From NCBI GenBank assembly GCA_019347995.1, contig JAHWKH010000131.1, forward strand, positions 1 through 6,955: DNA of 6,955 bases, in the 5' to 3' direction. Source of the stretch: Gemmatimonadota bacterium. GTDB taxonomy: Bacteria; Gemmatimonadota; Gemmatimonadetes; Longimicrobiales; UBA6960. This document shows, one piece after another, positions 1 to 6,955 of this stretch; within the stretch, counting starts at the first letter, position 1, and each line of letters opens with the position of its first letter. The notes below the pieces were generated by a model. That model made no database searches and had not been told where the DNA came from. It saw only the letters and a list, made by a program, of their open reading frames with translations. A program made the position numbers and the translations under genes.

Positions 1-133
1 GAGGGCCTCCTCGATGTGGTGCTCGGGGAACGGCGCGTAGGCCGTGATGTCCCGGAAGCCCGCCTTCCTCAGCTCGTGGATCGCGTCGACCGTCGAGTCG
101 AGGTATTCGAAGGAGGCGAGGACGCCTCTCGTC

Positions 134-141
<8 letters not shown>
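1..141 (-). CDS. actD: ACIII subunit ActD (DUF3341), N-terminal fragment
   Basis: This is the first 47 codons of a gene cut by the left edge of the window. The peptide begins MAETRGVLASFEYLDSTVDA and continues with a short helix and a segment ending FPEHHIEEAL. This is the typical opening of ActD (DUF3341), the small membrane-anchored subunit of Alternative Complex III. In the family the N-terminal soluble domain precedes two transmembrane helices, which would lie outside the window. The start is well supported: an AGGAGG Shine-Dalgarno sequence (plus-strand bases 148-153) sits six bases before the ATG. The gene overlaps the end of actC by eight bases, so its translation is probably coupled to actC. 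The family assignment rests on the N-terminal pattern plus position directly after actC; both agree. Confidence 0.88.
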
Positions 142-1525
<1,384 letters not shown>

Positions 1526-4500
1526 CTAGTGCTCCGCCGATTCGACGGCGTGGAACGTGACCTTCTTCAGGTAGTTCACGGCGGGCTGCGTGTTGATGAA
1601 GTCGTCCAGCACCCGGTAGGTGCGCTCGTTCGCGATGTCGCGCGACACCGTGCTGTCGTGGTCGCGGGCGTTGCCGAACGTGATGGCCTCGGCGGGACAC
1701 GTCTGCTGGCAGGCGGGAACGATGGCCTCGGTGGCCAGCGGCCCACCCTCCAGGGCGGCGCGGTTCTGCCCCTCGCGGATGCGCTGCACGCAGTACGTGC
1801 ACTTCTCCATGACGCCGTTCTCGCGCACCGTCACGTCGGGGTTGTACTGCCAGTTGAGCGGCTCGGGAACGTCCGTGTAGGTGTACCAGTTGAACACCCG
1901 CACCTTGTAGGGGCAGTTGTTCGCGCAGTAGCGCGTGCCCACGCAGCGGTTGTAGACCTGGGCGTTGATGCCGTCGGGCGTATGGTACGCCGCGAAGACG
2001 GGGCAGACGGGCTCGCAGGGCGCGTTGCCGCAGTGCTGGCAGAGCATGGGCAGGAAGCGCACGTCCAGCGGGCCGGCGTGGGTGGCGTCGATCTGCTCGT
2101 AGTAGCGCTCGAGGCGGATCCAGTGCATCTCGCGCCCCATGCGCACCATGTCCTCGCCGACCCACGGCACGTTGTTCTCCGCCTGGCAGGCCACGACGCA
2201 GGCGCTGCAGCCGGTGCACTTGTCCAGGTCGATGGCCATGGCCCAGCGCGGCGTCTCCTCCCAGTCGGCGTACTCTCCGTACCGGGTGCCGGCCAGGGGG
2301 TAGCTCTCGGGCACGCCCTCCGTCTCAGTGGGCACGAAGCCGCCGCCGCCCTGGAGCTCCTTGAGCGGCCCGTGCCCGCCCTCGTCGGCGTGCTCCTCCT
2401 CGCCCACCGGCTGCTGCTCGGCCAGCTCGTCGTGGGCCTCCAGGCTCTCCGTCTCGGAGCCGGAGGCGCCGCCGGTGAGGCCGGCCAGCGCCACGGCCGG
2501 CGCGATGGGCCGGTTCTGCTGGCTGTCCGAGCCCTCGATGTCGGCGAAGCGCTCGCGCACGCCGGTGGGCTCGATGGAGACCCGCGTGGCGAGCTGCACC
2601 AGCGCGCCCGAGGGCTGCTCGGCCACCGCCGGCAGGAGCTGCATGGGATTGACGCCGAAGCCGTCTGCGTAGCGGCCCATGCTCGTGTGGCCGCCGCCGG
2701 TGGGGATGGCCACCACGTCTTCGCGCACACCGGGATAGGGCCACACGGCCACGGCGAGCTCGCCGTGGGGCGACGTCACCGTCACCACGTCGCCCTTCAC
2801 GAGGCCGAGGCGCTCGCAGGTGCGGGGGTTCACCTCGATCCAGGAGCTCCACGTCACCTTCGTGACCGGGTCGGGCAGCTCCTGCAGCCAGGGGCGGTTG
2901 GCGAACTTGCCGTCGCCCAGCCGCGACGACGGGTACACCACCAGAGTGAACTCCCGGCCCTCGCCGTCGATGAGGGGCGGATCGAACGAGAGGGGGCTGT
3001 CGGGCGAGCGCAGCGTGGCGTCCTGTCCGGCGCCGCCCGCGGCGAGGGTCGTGCCTCCCGCCGCGCCGGCCTGCTGGCCTCCCGCTCCACCCTGCTGCGC
3101 GTCCGCCTGCGGGCCGGCCGCTCCCGCCGCCGGCCCCGCGTCTGTGCCCTGCACCCCCACCTCCAGCACGCCCCGCTTCAGCGTGGTGCGCCAGAACGCG
3201 TCGAAGTCGCCGTCGGCGCCGGCCACGCCCTGGAGCTGACGCCAGCGGTTCTGCAGGTGCTCGTGGAACGAGCCGGCCTCGAGGGGCTGGCCCAGCCGCT
3301 GCGCCACCGAGAGCAGCACGTTGCCTGTGTGCTTCGAGTCGAAGAGCGGCACCGGCCGCATGACCGGCTGACGGAGCGCATACAGCCCGGGCCGGGGATT
3401 GGAGTCGCCCCAGGCCTCCAGGTAGTGGTGGTCGGGCAGGACCAGGTCGGCCATGGCGGCCGTCTCGTCGGGCGCCGACGCGAACGCGACCTTGAACGGC
3501 ACGCGCGCGAAGGCGTCGGCGAAGCCCGAGGCCGGAGGCAGGGAGTAGGCGGGGTTGGCCTCGTGCACCATGGCCACGCCCACGGCCCCCGAGGCCATCG
3601 CCCGGATGGCCGCCTCCATGTCGCGGTACGGCCGGTCGGCCTGTCCGATCCACCCCGTCTGGAGCTGGACCGTGCTGCCCACGTTGCCCGCCACGGCGTT
3701 GAGCACCAGCACGGCGACGTTCGCCGCCGTGGCGTTGCGGTGCTGCCCGCCCACGCCGGGGCCCACGGCCAGGCTCGGCCCCTCGCTCATGAAGCGCTCC
3801 GCCAGCGCCTCGATGTCGGCGGCCTCCACGCCGGCGGCCTGCGCGGCCGAAGCGGCGTCGAACTCCTGCAGCATCGCGCCGTAGGGTCCGGCGCCCCGCC
3901 CGCTCCCGGCGGCGATGAGATTCGCCATGGCCAGCGCCACGGCGGCCTCGGCGCCCGGGCGGATGGGCACCCAGTCGTCGGCGTTGAGGCCGGTGAGGGA
4001 CAGGTGCGGCGTCACGGCCACGAAGCGGCCCTTGGAGCCCATGGCGTCGGCCACCGTGGAGCGGGCGAAGCCCCGGCCGTACTCCACCGGGCTCAGCCAC
4101 GTCTCCAGGAAGTCGGCGCCGAAGGAGACGATGAGGCGGGCGCGCTCGAAGTCGTAGTGGGGCAGCACCGCGCGTCCGAACGCGATGCGCGCGGCCTCCC
4201 GCAGGGGCGCCGCGCTCAAGGCGTCGTAGCGTACGCGGGTCCCGCCCACGCTGGTGACGAAGCTGTCGAACAGGTCCGACAGCGAGGGTCCGGTGTGGCC
4301 CGTGACCAGCAGCACGTTGCCGGCCGCGCCCTGGATGCGCTGGGCCAGCGCCTCCTCGGCCTCGTCCCAGGTGACCGAGGTCAGCTCGCCGTCCTGCCGC
4401 AGCATGGGCGTGGCGTAGCGGTCGGGATCGTAGAGGCCCTGCAGCCCCGAATGGCCGCGATGGCACAGCGCGCCCCGGGATATCGGGTGCGCCGGATTGC

Positions 4501-4759
4501 CCTCCAGCTTCACCACGCGCCCTTCCCGGGTGCGGGCCCAGATGCCGCAGCCGGCGGGGCATTCGCCGCACACGCTGGTGTACCACGTGGCGATGCCCGG
4601 GGTGACGTCCTCCGGCGGGATCACGTAGGGGATGAGCTTCTCGGCCTCGCCCGTGGAGCAGCCGGCCAGGCCGGCTCCGGCGCCGGTGACGCCCAGGACC
4701 TTGAGGAAGTCGCGCCGCTTGATGCCGTCGGTCATGGAACCCGCGCCGTTGTCACTCAT
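1526..4759 (-). CDS. actB: ACIII iron-sulfur subunit ActB (molybdopterin-like plus ferredoxin-like fusion)
   Basis: The 1077-residue protein has the two-part ActB architecture. A twin-arginine signal (RRDFLK, residues 15-20) is followed by LAGC at 31-34, a possible lipobox, so the protein is probably exported folded and held on the outer face of the membrane. Residues 55-740 form the B1 domain, related to molybdopterin oxidoreductases; characterised ACIII lacks molybdenum, so a catalytic role is not implied. B1 keeps a Cys64-Cys67-Cys71-Cys99 cluster motif. A Gly/Ala/Gln-rich insert lies at about 541-580, and an acidic, Gly-rich linker at about 744-812 leads to B2. The B2 domain (840-1077) is PsrB/HybA-like, with cysteine groups 848/851/854/858, 907/910/915/919, 939/945/949 and 987/990/1017/1021. 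The third group has Thr942 where a fourth cysteine would be, as expected for the [3Fe-4S] site. B2 would relay electrons from ActC quinol to the ActA haems. The ATG overlaps the actA stop by one base (TGATG); a second in-frame ATG at codon 9 also precedes the Tat signal. Confidence 0.96.
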   Translation of the reverse strand: MSDNGAGSMTDGIKRRDFLKVLGVTGAGAGLAGCSTGEAEKLIPYVIPPEDVTPGIATWYTSVCGECPAGCGIWARTREGRVVKLEGNPAHPISRGALCHRGHSGLQGLYDPDRYATPMLRQDGELTSVTWDEAEEALAQRIQGAAGNVLLVTGHTGPSLSDLFDSFVTSVGGTRVRYDALSAAPLREAARIAFGRAVLPHYDFERARLIVSFGADFLETWLSPVEYGRGFARSTVADAMGSKGRFVAVTPHLSLTGLNADDWVPIRPGAEAAVALAMANLIAAGSGRGAGPYGAMLQEFDAASAAQAAGVEAADIEALAERFMSEGPSLAVGPGVGGQHRNATAANVAVLVLNAVAGNVGSTVQLQTGWIGQADRPYRDMEAAIRAMASGAVGVAMVHEANPAYSLPPASGFADAFARVPFKVAFASAPDETAAMADLVLPDHHYLEAWGDSNPRPGLYALRQPVMRPVPLFDSKHTGNVLLSVAQRLGQPLEAGSFHEHLQNRWRQLQGVAGADGDFDAFWRTTLKRGVLEVGVQGTDAGPAAGAAGPQADAQQGGAGGQQAGAAGGTTLAAGGAGQDATLRSPDSPLSFDPPLIDGEGREFTLVVYPSSRLGDGKFANRPWLQELPDPVTKVTWSSWIEVNPRTCERLGLVKGDVVTVTSPHGELAVAVWPYPGVREDVVAIPTGGGHTSMGRYADGFGVNPMQLLPAVAEQPSGALVQLATRVSIEPTGVRERFADIEGSDSQQNRPIAPAVALAGLTGGASGSETESLEAHDELAEQQPVGEEEHADEGGHGPLKELQGGGGFVPTETEGVPESYPLAGTRYGEYADWEETPRWAMAIDLDKCTGCSACVVACQAENNVPWVGEDMVRMGREMHWIRLERYYEQIDATHAGPLDVRFLPMLCQHCGNAPCEPVCPVFAAYHTPDGINAQVYNRCVGTRYCANNCPYKVRVFNWYTYTDVPEPLNWQYNPDVTVRENGVMEKCTYCVQRIREGQNRAALEGGPLATEAIVPACQQTCPAEAITFGNARDHDSTVSRDIANERTYRVLDDFINTQPAVNYLKKVTFHAVESAEH

Positions 4760-5334
4760 CAGTAGTGGCAGACCGTGCAGTCACGCGATGCCCCGCGCTC
4801 GACGTGGCAGCTGATGCACCACCCCATGTTGTCCCCGCCCCAGGCCGGGTCCTGCTCCTCGATGGGGCCGAACGTCTCCACGGGCCCGTGGCACTCCTGG
4901 CACTCGATCTGGGCCACCGCCACGTGCCGCATGTGGGGGAAGTGGACGTGGTCGGCGACCTTGTAGACACGCACCCACTCGATGGTCTCCTGGTTGCGCC
5001 AGGCGGTCATGACCTTGGCCACCTCCTCGGGGTTCTCAGCCCCGGGGATCGCCTGGTGGCAGCCGGCGCACACCTGGACCGGGGGGATCCCGGCGTCCAC
5101 GGAGCGGTCCGCCGAGAAGTGGCAGTACATGCACTCCATCTGGTAGGTGTCGGTGTGGATGTCGTGGGGGAAGTCGACGGGCTGGAAGCCGGTGGTGGCT
5201 TCGGCGGGCTCCTCCTGCGCGGGGGGGGCGGGGGCGGCCTGCTCGCCGCCCCCCTGTCCCTGCCAGGCGGACGCGCCCATGCCCGCGACGGCCAGGCCCG
5301 CGGCCGCGGCCGCGATCATCCAAGGCTTCTTCAT
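4759..5334 (-). CDS. actA: ACIII pentahaem cytochrome c subunit ActA
   Basis: The product (191 residues from this start) contains exactly five CxxCH haem c attachment motifs: CMYCH (68-72), CAGCH (89-93), CQECH (145-149), CISCH (173-177) and CTVCH (186-190), the last followed only by Tyr and the stop. Five haems immediately upstream of actB is the signature of ActA, which carries electrons out of the complex to a cytochrome c or oxidase. The N-terminus MKKPWMIAAAAAGLAVAGMG followed by ASAW is a classic Sec-type sequence that could be cleaved after ASA or kept as a membrane anchor. A Pro/Ala/Glu-rich stretch (about 33-46) links it to the haem domain, and a His-rich segment (HVHFPHMRH) offers possible distal haem ligands. 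I chose the ATG at 5334 because it gives a proper signal peptide; an in-frame ATG at 5391 would add 19 Pro/Gly/Ser-rich residues. Neither start has a strong ribosome binding site. It is the first gene of the operon. Confidence 0.93.
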   Translation of the reverse strand: MKKPWMIAAAAAGLAVAGMGASAWQGQGGGEQAAPAPPAQEEPAEATTGFQPVDFPHDIHTDTYQMECMYCHFSADRSVDAGIPPVQVCAGCHQAIPGAENPEEVAKVMTAWRNQETIEWVRVYKVADHVHFPHMRHVAVAQIECQECHGPVETFGPIEEQDPAWGGDNMGWCISCHVERGASRDCTVCHY

Positions 5335-5449
5335 CGTATCCAGGCCCGAGGGTCCGGAGGGAATCTCGCCGGCTGGTGCCGGGCTGCGCATCGCGTTCGG
5401 GTGCTTCGATGTCGGTGGCGGAGACGACCCGCCGGAAAAGCCGCGCCAA

Positions 5450-5477
5450 GTTAGACGAGGGGCCGCAGGAGTGTCAA
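5450..5477 (-). promoter_or_regulatory. Candidate sigma70-type promoter of the act operon
   Basis: Read on the minus strand, a perfect TTGACA -35 hexamer (bases 5477-5472) is followed after 16 bases by TCTAAC (5455-5450), which matches four of six positions of the -10 consensus TATAAT. Transcription would start near base 5443, leaving a leader of about 110 bases to the actA ATG at 5334, or about 50 to the alternative ATG at 5391. It lies in the 275-base gap between actA and the divergent moxR gene and points towards actA. A perfect -35 is unlikely by chance in DNA this GC-rich, but the -10 is imperfect and there is no experimental support. I see no equally good promoter for moxR in the gap. 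Confidence 0.45.
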
Positions 5478-5555
5478 CGCGCCGGGGGGCCAGGCGCGAG
5501 GACCCTTTCCCGCCCGGCGGGGGTTACAGGAGGCTGGCCTTTCGGGGCTCCTCGT

Positions 5556-5583
5556 CCACCGGCAGCGACACCCCGTCCGGTGG
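5556..5583. repeat. Short inverted repeat in the moxR leader
   Basis: CCACCGG (5556-5562) and CCGGTGG (5577-5583) form a perfect 7-base inverted repeat with a 14-base spacer. It ends 26 bases before the moxR ATG. It could form an RNA hairpin in the moxR leader or be a dyad operator. Arms this short and GC-rich arise by chance in such DNA, so the role is uncertain. No T-run follows, so it is not a typical intrinsic terminator. Confidence 0.3.
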
Positions 5584-5609
5584 CTCCCGGCACCCGACAC
5601 ACGACCCCC

Positions 5610-6587
5610 ATGCCCGACACCGCTTCCTCGGTGCAGGACACCCGGCCGTCTCTCGAGCTGCTGGACCGGCTCGTGGACGAGGTTGAGACCGTCTTCCACG
5701 GCAAGCGCGAGGTTGTGCGCCTGTCCGTGGCGTGCCTGCTGGCCCGCGGCCACCTCCTCTTCGAGGACGTGCCCGGCGTCGGCAAGACGACGCTGGCCCA
5801 CGCGCTGGCGCGCACGCTGGGGCTCGGCTTCCGCCGCATCCAGTTCACCAGCGACCTGCTGCCGTCCGACGTCCTCGGGGTCTCGATCTACGATCCCCGC
5901 GCCGCCGCGTTCGAGGTCCGCCACGGGCCGATCTTCACCAACGTCGTGCTGGCCGACGAGATCAACCGGGCGCCGCCGCGGACCCAGTCCGGCCTCCTCC
6001 AGGCCATGCAGGAGGGGCAGGTCACCATCGACGAGGAGACGTTCGTCCTCCCGTCGCCCTTCCTGGTCATGGCCACCCAGAATCCCCTGGAGCACCACGG
6101 CACCTATCCCCTCCCCGAGAGCCAGCTCGACCGCTTCCTCATGCGCCTGAGCATCGGCTATCCCAACGAGGCCGCGGAGCGCAGGATCCTCCTGGAGTCG
6201 GCGCGCCTCGAGCCCATGCTGGACGCGCTGCAGCCGGTGCTGACCCCCGCCCAGGTGCTCCACCTGCAGGACCACGTGGAGGAGGTGCGCGTCGAGGACG
6301 CGCTGGTGGACTACCTGATGGAGGTGGTGCGCCGCACGCGCACGGCGGCGGGGCTGCGCATGGGCGTGAGCCCCCGCGGCGCCATCGGGCTCTTCCGGGC
6401 CGCCCGCGCCTACGCCATGATGCGCGGCCGGCGCTACCTGGTGCCCGACGACGTGCGCCGCCTCGCGGTGCCATGCCTGGCGCACCGGCTCCTGCCGGCG
6501 GGGGCGTCGGCGAGCACCCTGGACGCCTACGAGCACGCCGTGGCCCTCCTGGAGAAGATCCTGGAGGAGGTGGAGGTCCCCGCCTGA
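5610..6587 (+). CDS. MoxR-family AAA+ ATPase
   Basis: The 325-residue protein has the full set of MoxR AAA+ motifs: Walker A in [12 protein letters not shown] (Gly56 to Thr61, Lys59), Walker B in VVLADEINR (Asp116, Glu117), sensor 1 MATQNP (154-159), the LPESQLDRF segment (168-176) and the sensor 2 GVSPRG motif (252-257). The C-terminal helical lid domain is complete and the length is normal for the family. MoxR ATPases are cytoplasmic chaperone-like enzymes thought to help mature or activate partner proteins, often VWA-domain proteins; the substrate here is unknown. The ATG at 5610 fits the family N-terminus, but no Shine-Dalgarno sequence precedes it, unlike actD. The upstream in-frame ATGs (5376, 5409) would add low-complexity sequence unlike the family and overlap the candidate act promoter. 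The stop overlaps the DUF58 start by one base (TGATG), so the two genes form one transcription unit. Confidence 0.94.
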   Translation: MPDTASSVQDTRPSLELLDRLVDEVETVFHGKREVVRLSVACLLARGHLLFEDVPGVGKTTLAHALARTLGLGFRRIQFTSDLLPSDVLGVSIYDPRAAAFEVRHGPIFTNVVLADEINRAPPRTQSGLLQAMQEGQVTIDEETFVLPSPFLVMATQNPLEHHGTYPLPESQLDRFLMRLSIGYPNEAAERRILLESARLEPMLDALQPVLTPAQVLHLQDHVEEVRVEDALVDYLMEVVRRTRTAAGLRMGVSPRGAIGLFRAARAYAMMRGRRYLVPDDVRRLAVPCLAHRLLPAGASASTLDAYEHAVALLEKILEEVEVPA

Positions 6588-6955
6588 TGGACGCGGCGCT
6601 GCGGGCCGCGCGCCGCGTGCGCGACGCCTACCGGCGGATGCGCGCCTGGCGCCGCATCTCGTTCACCCGGGGCGGCGCCGTCTTCTCGGTGGGCGCGCTG
6701 GCCGTGGGCTTCGCGGCGATGAACACGGGCAACAACCTCCTCTTCCTGCTGCTGGGCGCCATGCTCGGCTTCATTCAGACGCTCGAACATCCGGATATGG
6801 TGGGCGTGAATCCCGAGGTCGCCCACGAACACATGGCGGGCCTCAACTTCACACACGCCGTCGCCCAAGCTTGGGACGCCGGTAAGCTGTTCCACATCGA
6901 TCTGAACGACCAGAATCCCGGTCGGTACGATCAGGATTTCCGCTTCGCGGCCTAC
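6587..6955 (+). CDS. DUF58 protein N-terminus, partial, reading through into a xylose isomerase segment
   Basis: This open frame of 123 codons runs to the window edge without a stop. Codons 1-62 (6587-6772) look like the start of a DUF58 protein: a basic N-terminal stretch, then a hydrophobic segment with [20 protein letters not shown], the characteristic NTGNNLL motif between the first two membrane helices. DUF58 proteins are membrane proteins regularly encoded right after MoxR ATPases; their function is poorly defined. The start overlaps the moxR stop by one base, with GGAGG (6572-6576) ten bases upstream. From about codon 63 the frame no longer resembles DUF58, which should continue with the end of the second helix and an Ser/Glu-containing loop; it matches xylose isomerase instead. 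A DUF58-XylA fusion is not a known architecture, so only the first half should be trusted as the gene that follows moxR. Confidence 0.75.
   Translation, partial: MDAALRAARRVRDAYRRMRAWRRISFTRGGAVFSVGALAVGFAAMNTGNNLLFLLLGAMLGFIQTLEHPDMVGVNPEVAHEHMAGLNFTHAVAQAWDAGKLFHIDLNDQNPGRYDQDFRFAAY
6773..6955 (+). other. xylA: Internal fragment of xylose isomerase, probably chimeric to the rest of the window
   Basis: The 61 codons encode [20 protein letters not shown] followed by [20 protein letters not shown] and [19 protein letters not shown]. This is an internal part of the Streptomyces/Arthrobacter-type xylose isomerase, which interconverts D-xylose and D-xylulose using two divalent metals. Numbered within the 123-codon frame, Glu77, His80, Asp105, Asp115 and Asp117 have the same spacing as the metal ligands Glu217, His220, Asp245, Asp255 and Asp257 of the Streptomyces enzymes as I remember them. 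The piece therefore corresponds to roughly residues 203-263 of about 390. It has no start of its own and lacks both the N-terminal half and the C-terminus. Codon usage differs sharply from the preceding genes: 15 of 61 codons end in A or T, against 0 of 62 in the DUF58 part. Identification as XylA is secure; its physical linkage to moxR is doubtful. Confidence 0.85.

Noticed and set aside
2325..4586. A 753-codon minus-strand frame overlapping actB in another register
   Set aside because: Its composition is Arg/Gly/Ala-rich and repetitive, it has no recognisable motif, and it lies wholly inside actB, whose cysteine motifs and family features are clear.
1526..4759. ActB as a catalytic molybdopterin oxidoreductase such as polysulfide reductase or formate dehydrogenase
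   Set aside because: The fusion of B1 and B2 domains, the preceding pentahaem cytochrome, and the following ActC and ActD are specific to ACIII, whose characterised members bind no molybdenum cofactor.
4765..5454. A plus-strand 229-codon frame opposite actA
   Set aside because: It mirrors the actA coding strand and gives a Gly/Val/Asp/His-rich peptide without motifs; the five CxxCH motifs on the other strand settle which frame is real.
5509..5521. A CCCGC/GCGGG hairpin as a transcription terminator
   Set aside because: The stem is only five base pairs with a three-base loop, no T-run follows on either strand, and it lies between divergent genes where no terminator is needed.
5376..5609. An N-terminal extension of MoxR from an upstream ATG
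   Set aside because: The extra 78 residues are Pro/Arg/Gly-rich and unlike any MoxR N-terminus, and they would cover the candidate act promoter. The family start fits the ATG at 5610.

Overview
The window is very GC-rich bacterial DNA with almost exclusively G/C-ending codons. It carries two divergently transcribed gene groups separated by a 275-base gap (5335-5609). The minus-strand group is the start of an operon for Alternative Complex III (ACIII), the quinol:electron-acceptor oxidoreductase that replaces the cytochrome bc1 complex in many bacteria. This gene set with high GC fits an aerobic, uncultured-type lineage such as Gemmatimonadota, Acidobacteriota or a high-GC relative. I cannot fix the phylum from sequence alone.

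Minus strand, in transcription order: actA (pentahaem cytochrome c, 5334-4759), actB (Tat-exported molybdopterin-like plus ferredoxin-like iron-sulfur subunit, 4759-1526), actC (ten-helix NrfD/PsrC-like quinol-oxidising membrane subunit, 1525-134) and the first 47 codons of actD (141-1, cut by the window edge). Every junction is tight: 1-base overlap, direct abutment, then 8-base overlap. This fits one mRNA with coupled translation. A good sigma70-type promoter candidate for the operon lies at 5477-5450. Together the products oxidise quinol at ActC and pass electrons through the ActB iron-sulfur clusters and ActA haems to a soluble cytochrome or terminal oxidase. The remaining act genes, and perhaps a cytochrome oxidase cluster, would lie beyond base 1.

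Plus strand: a complete MoxR-family AAA+ ATPase gene (5610-6587), then the N-terminus of a DUF58 membrane protein overlapping it by one base. This is the common MoxR-DUF58 pairing and has no evident functional link to ACIII.

The most unusual point is the right end. From about base 6773 to the edge, the DUF58 reading frame changes without a stop into an internal piece of xylose isomerase, with metal-ligand residues at the canonical spacing. Codon usage and GC change abruptly at the same point. A chimeric join, most likely from assembly or amplification, is the simplest explanation; a real recombination event is less likely. Otherwise the window is a fairly ordinary respiratory operon, and I see no convincing new biological system.
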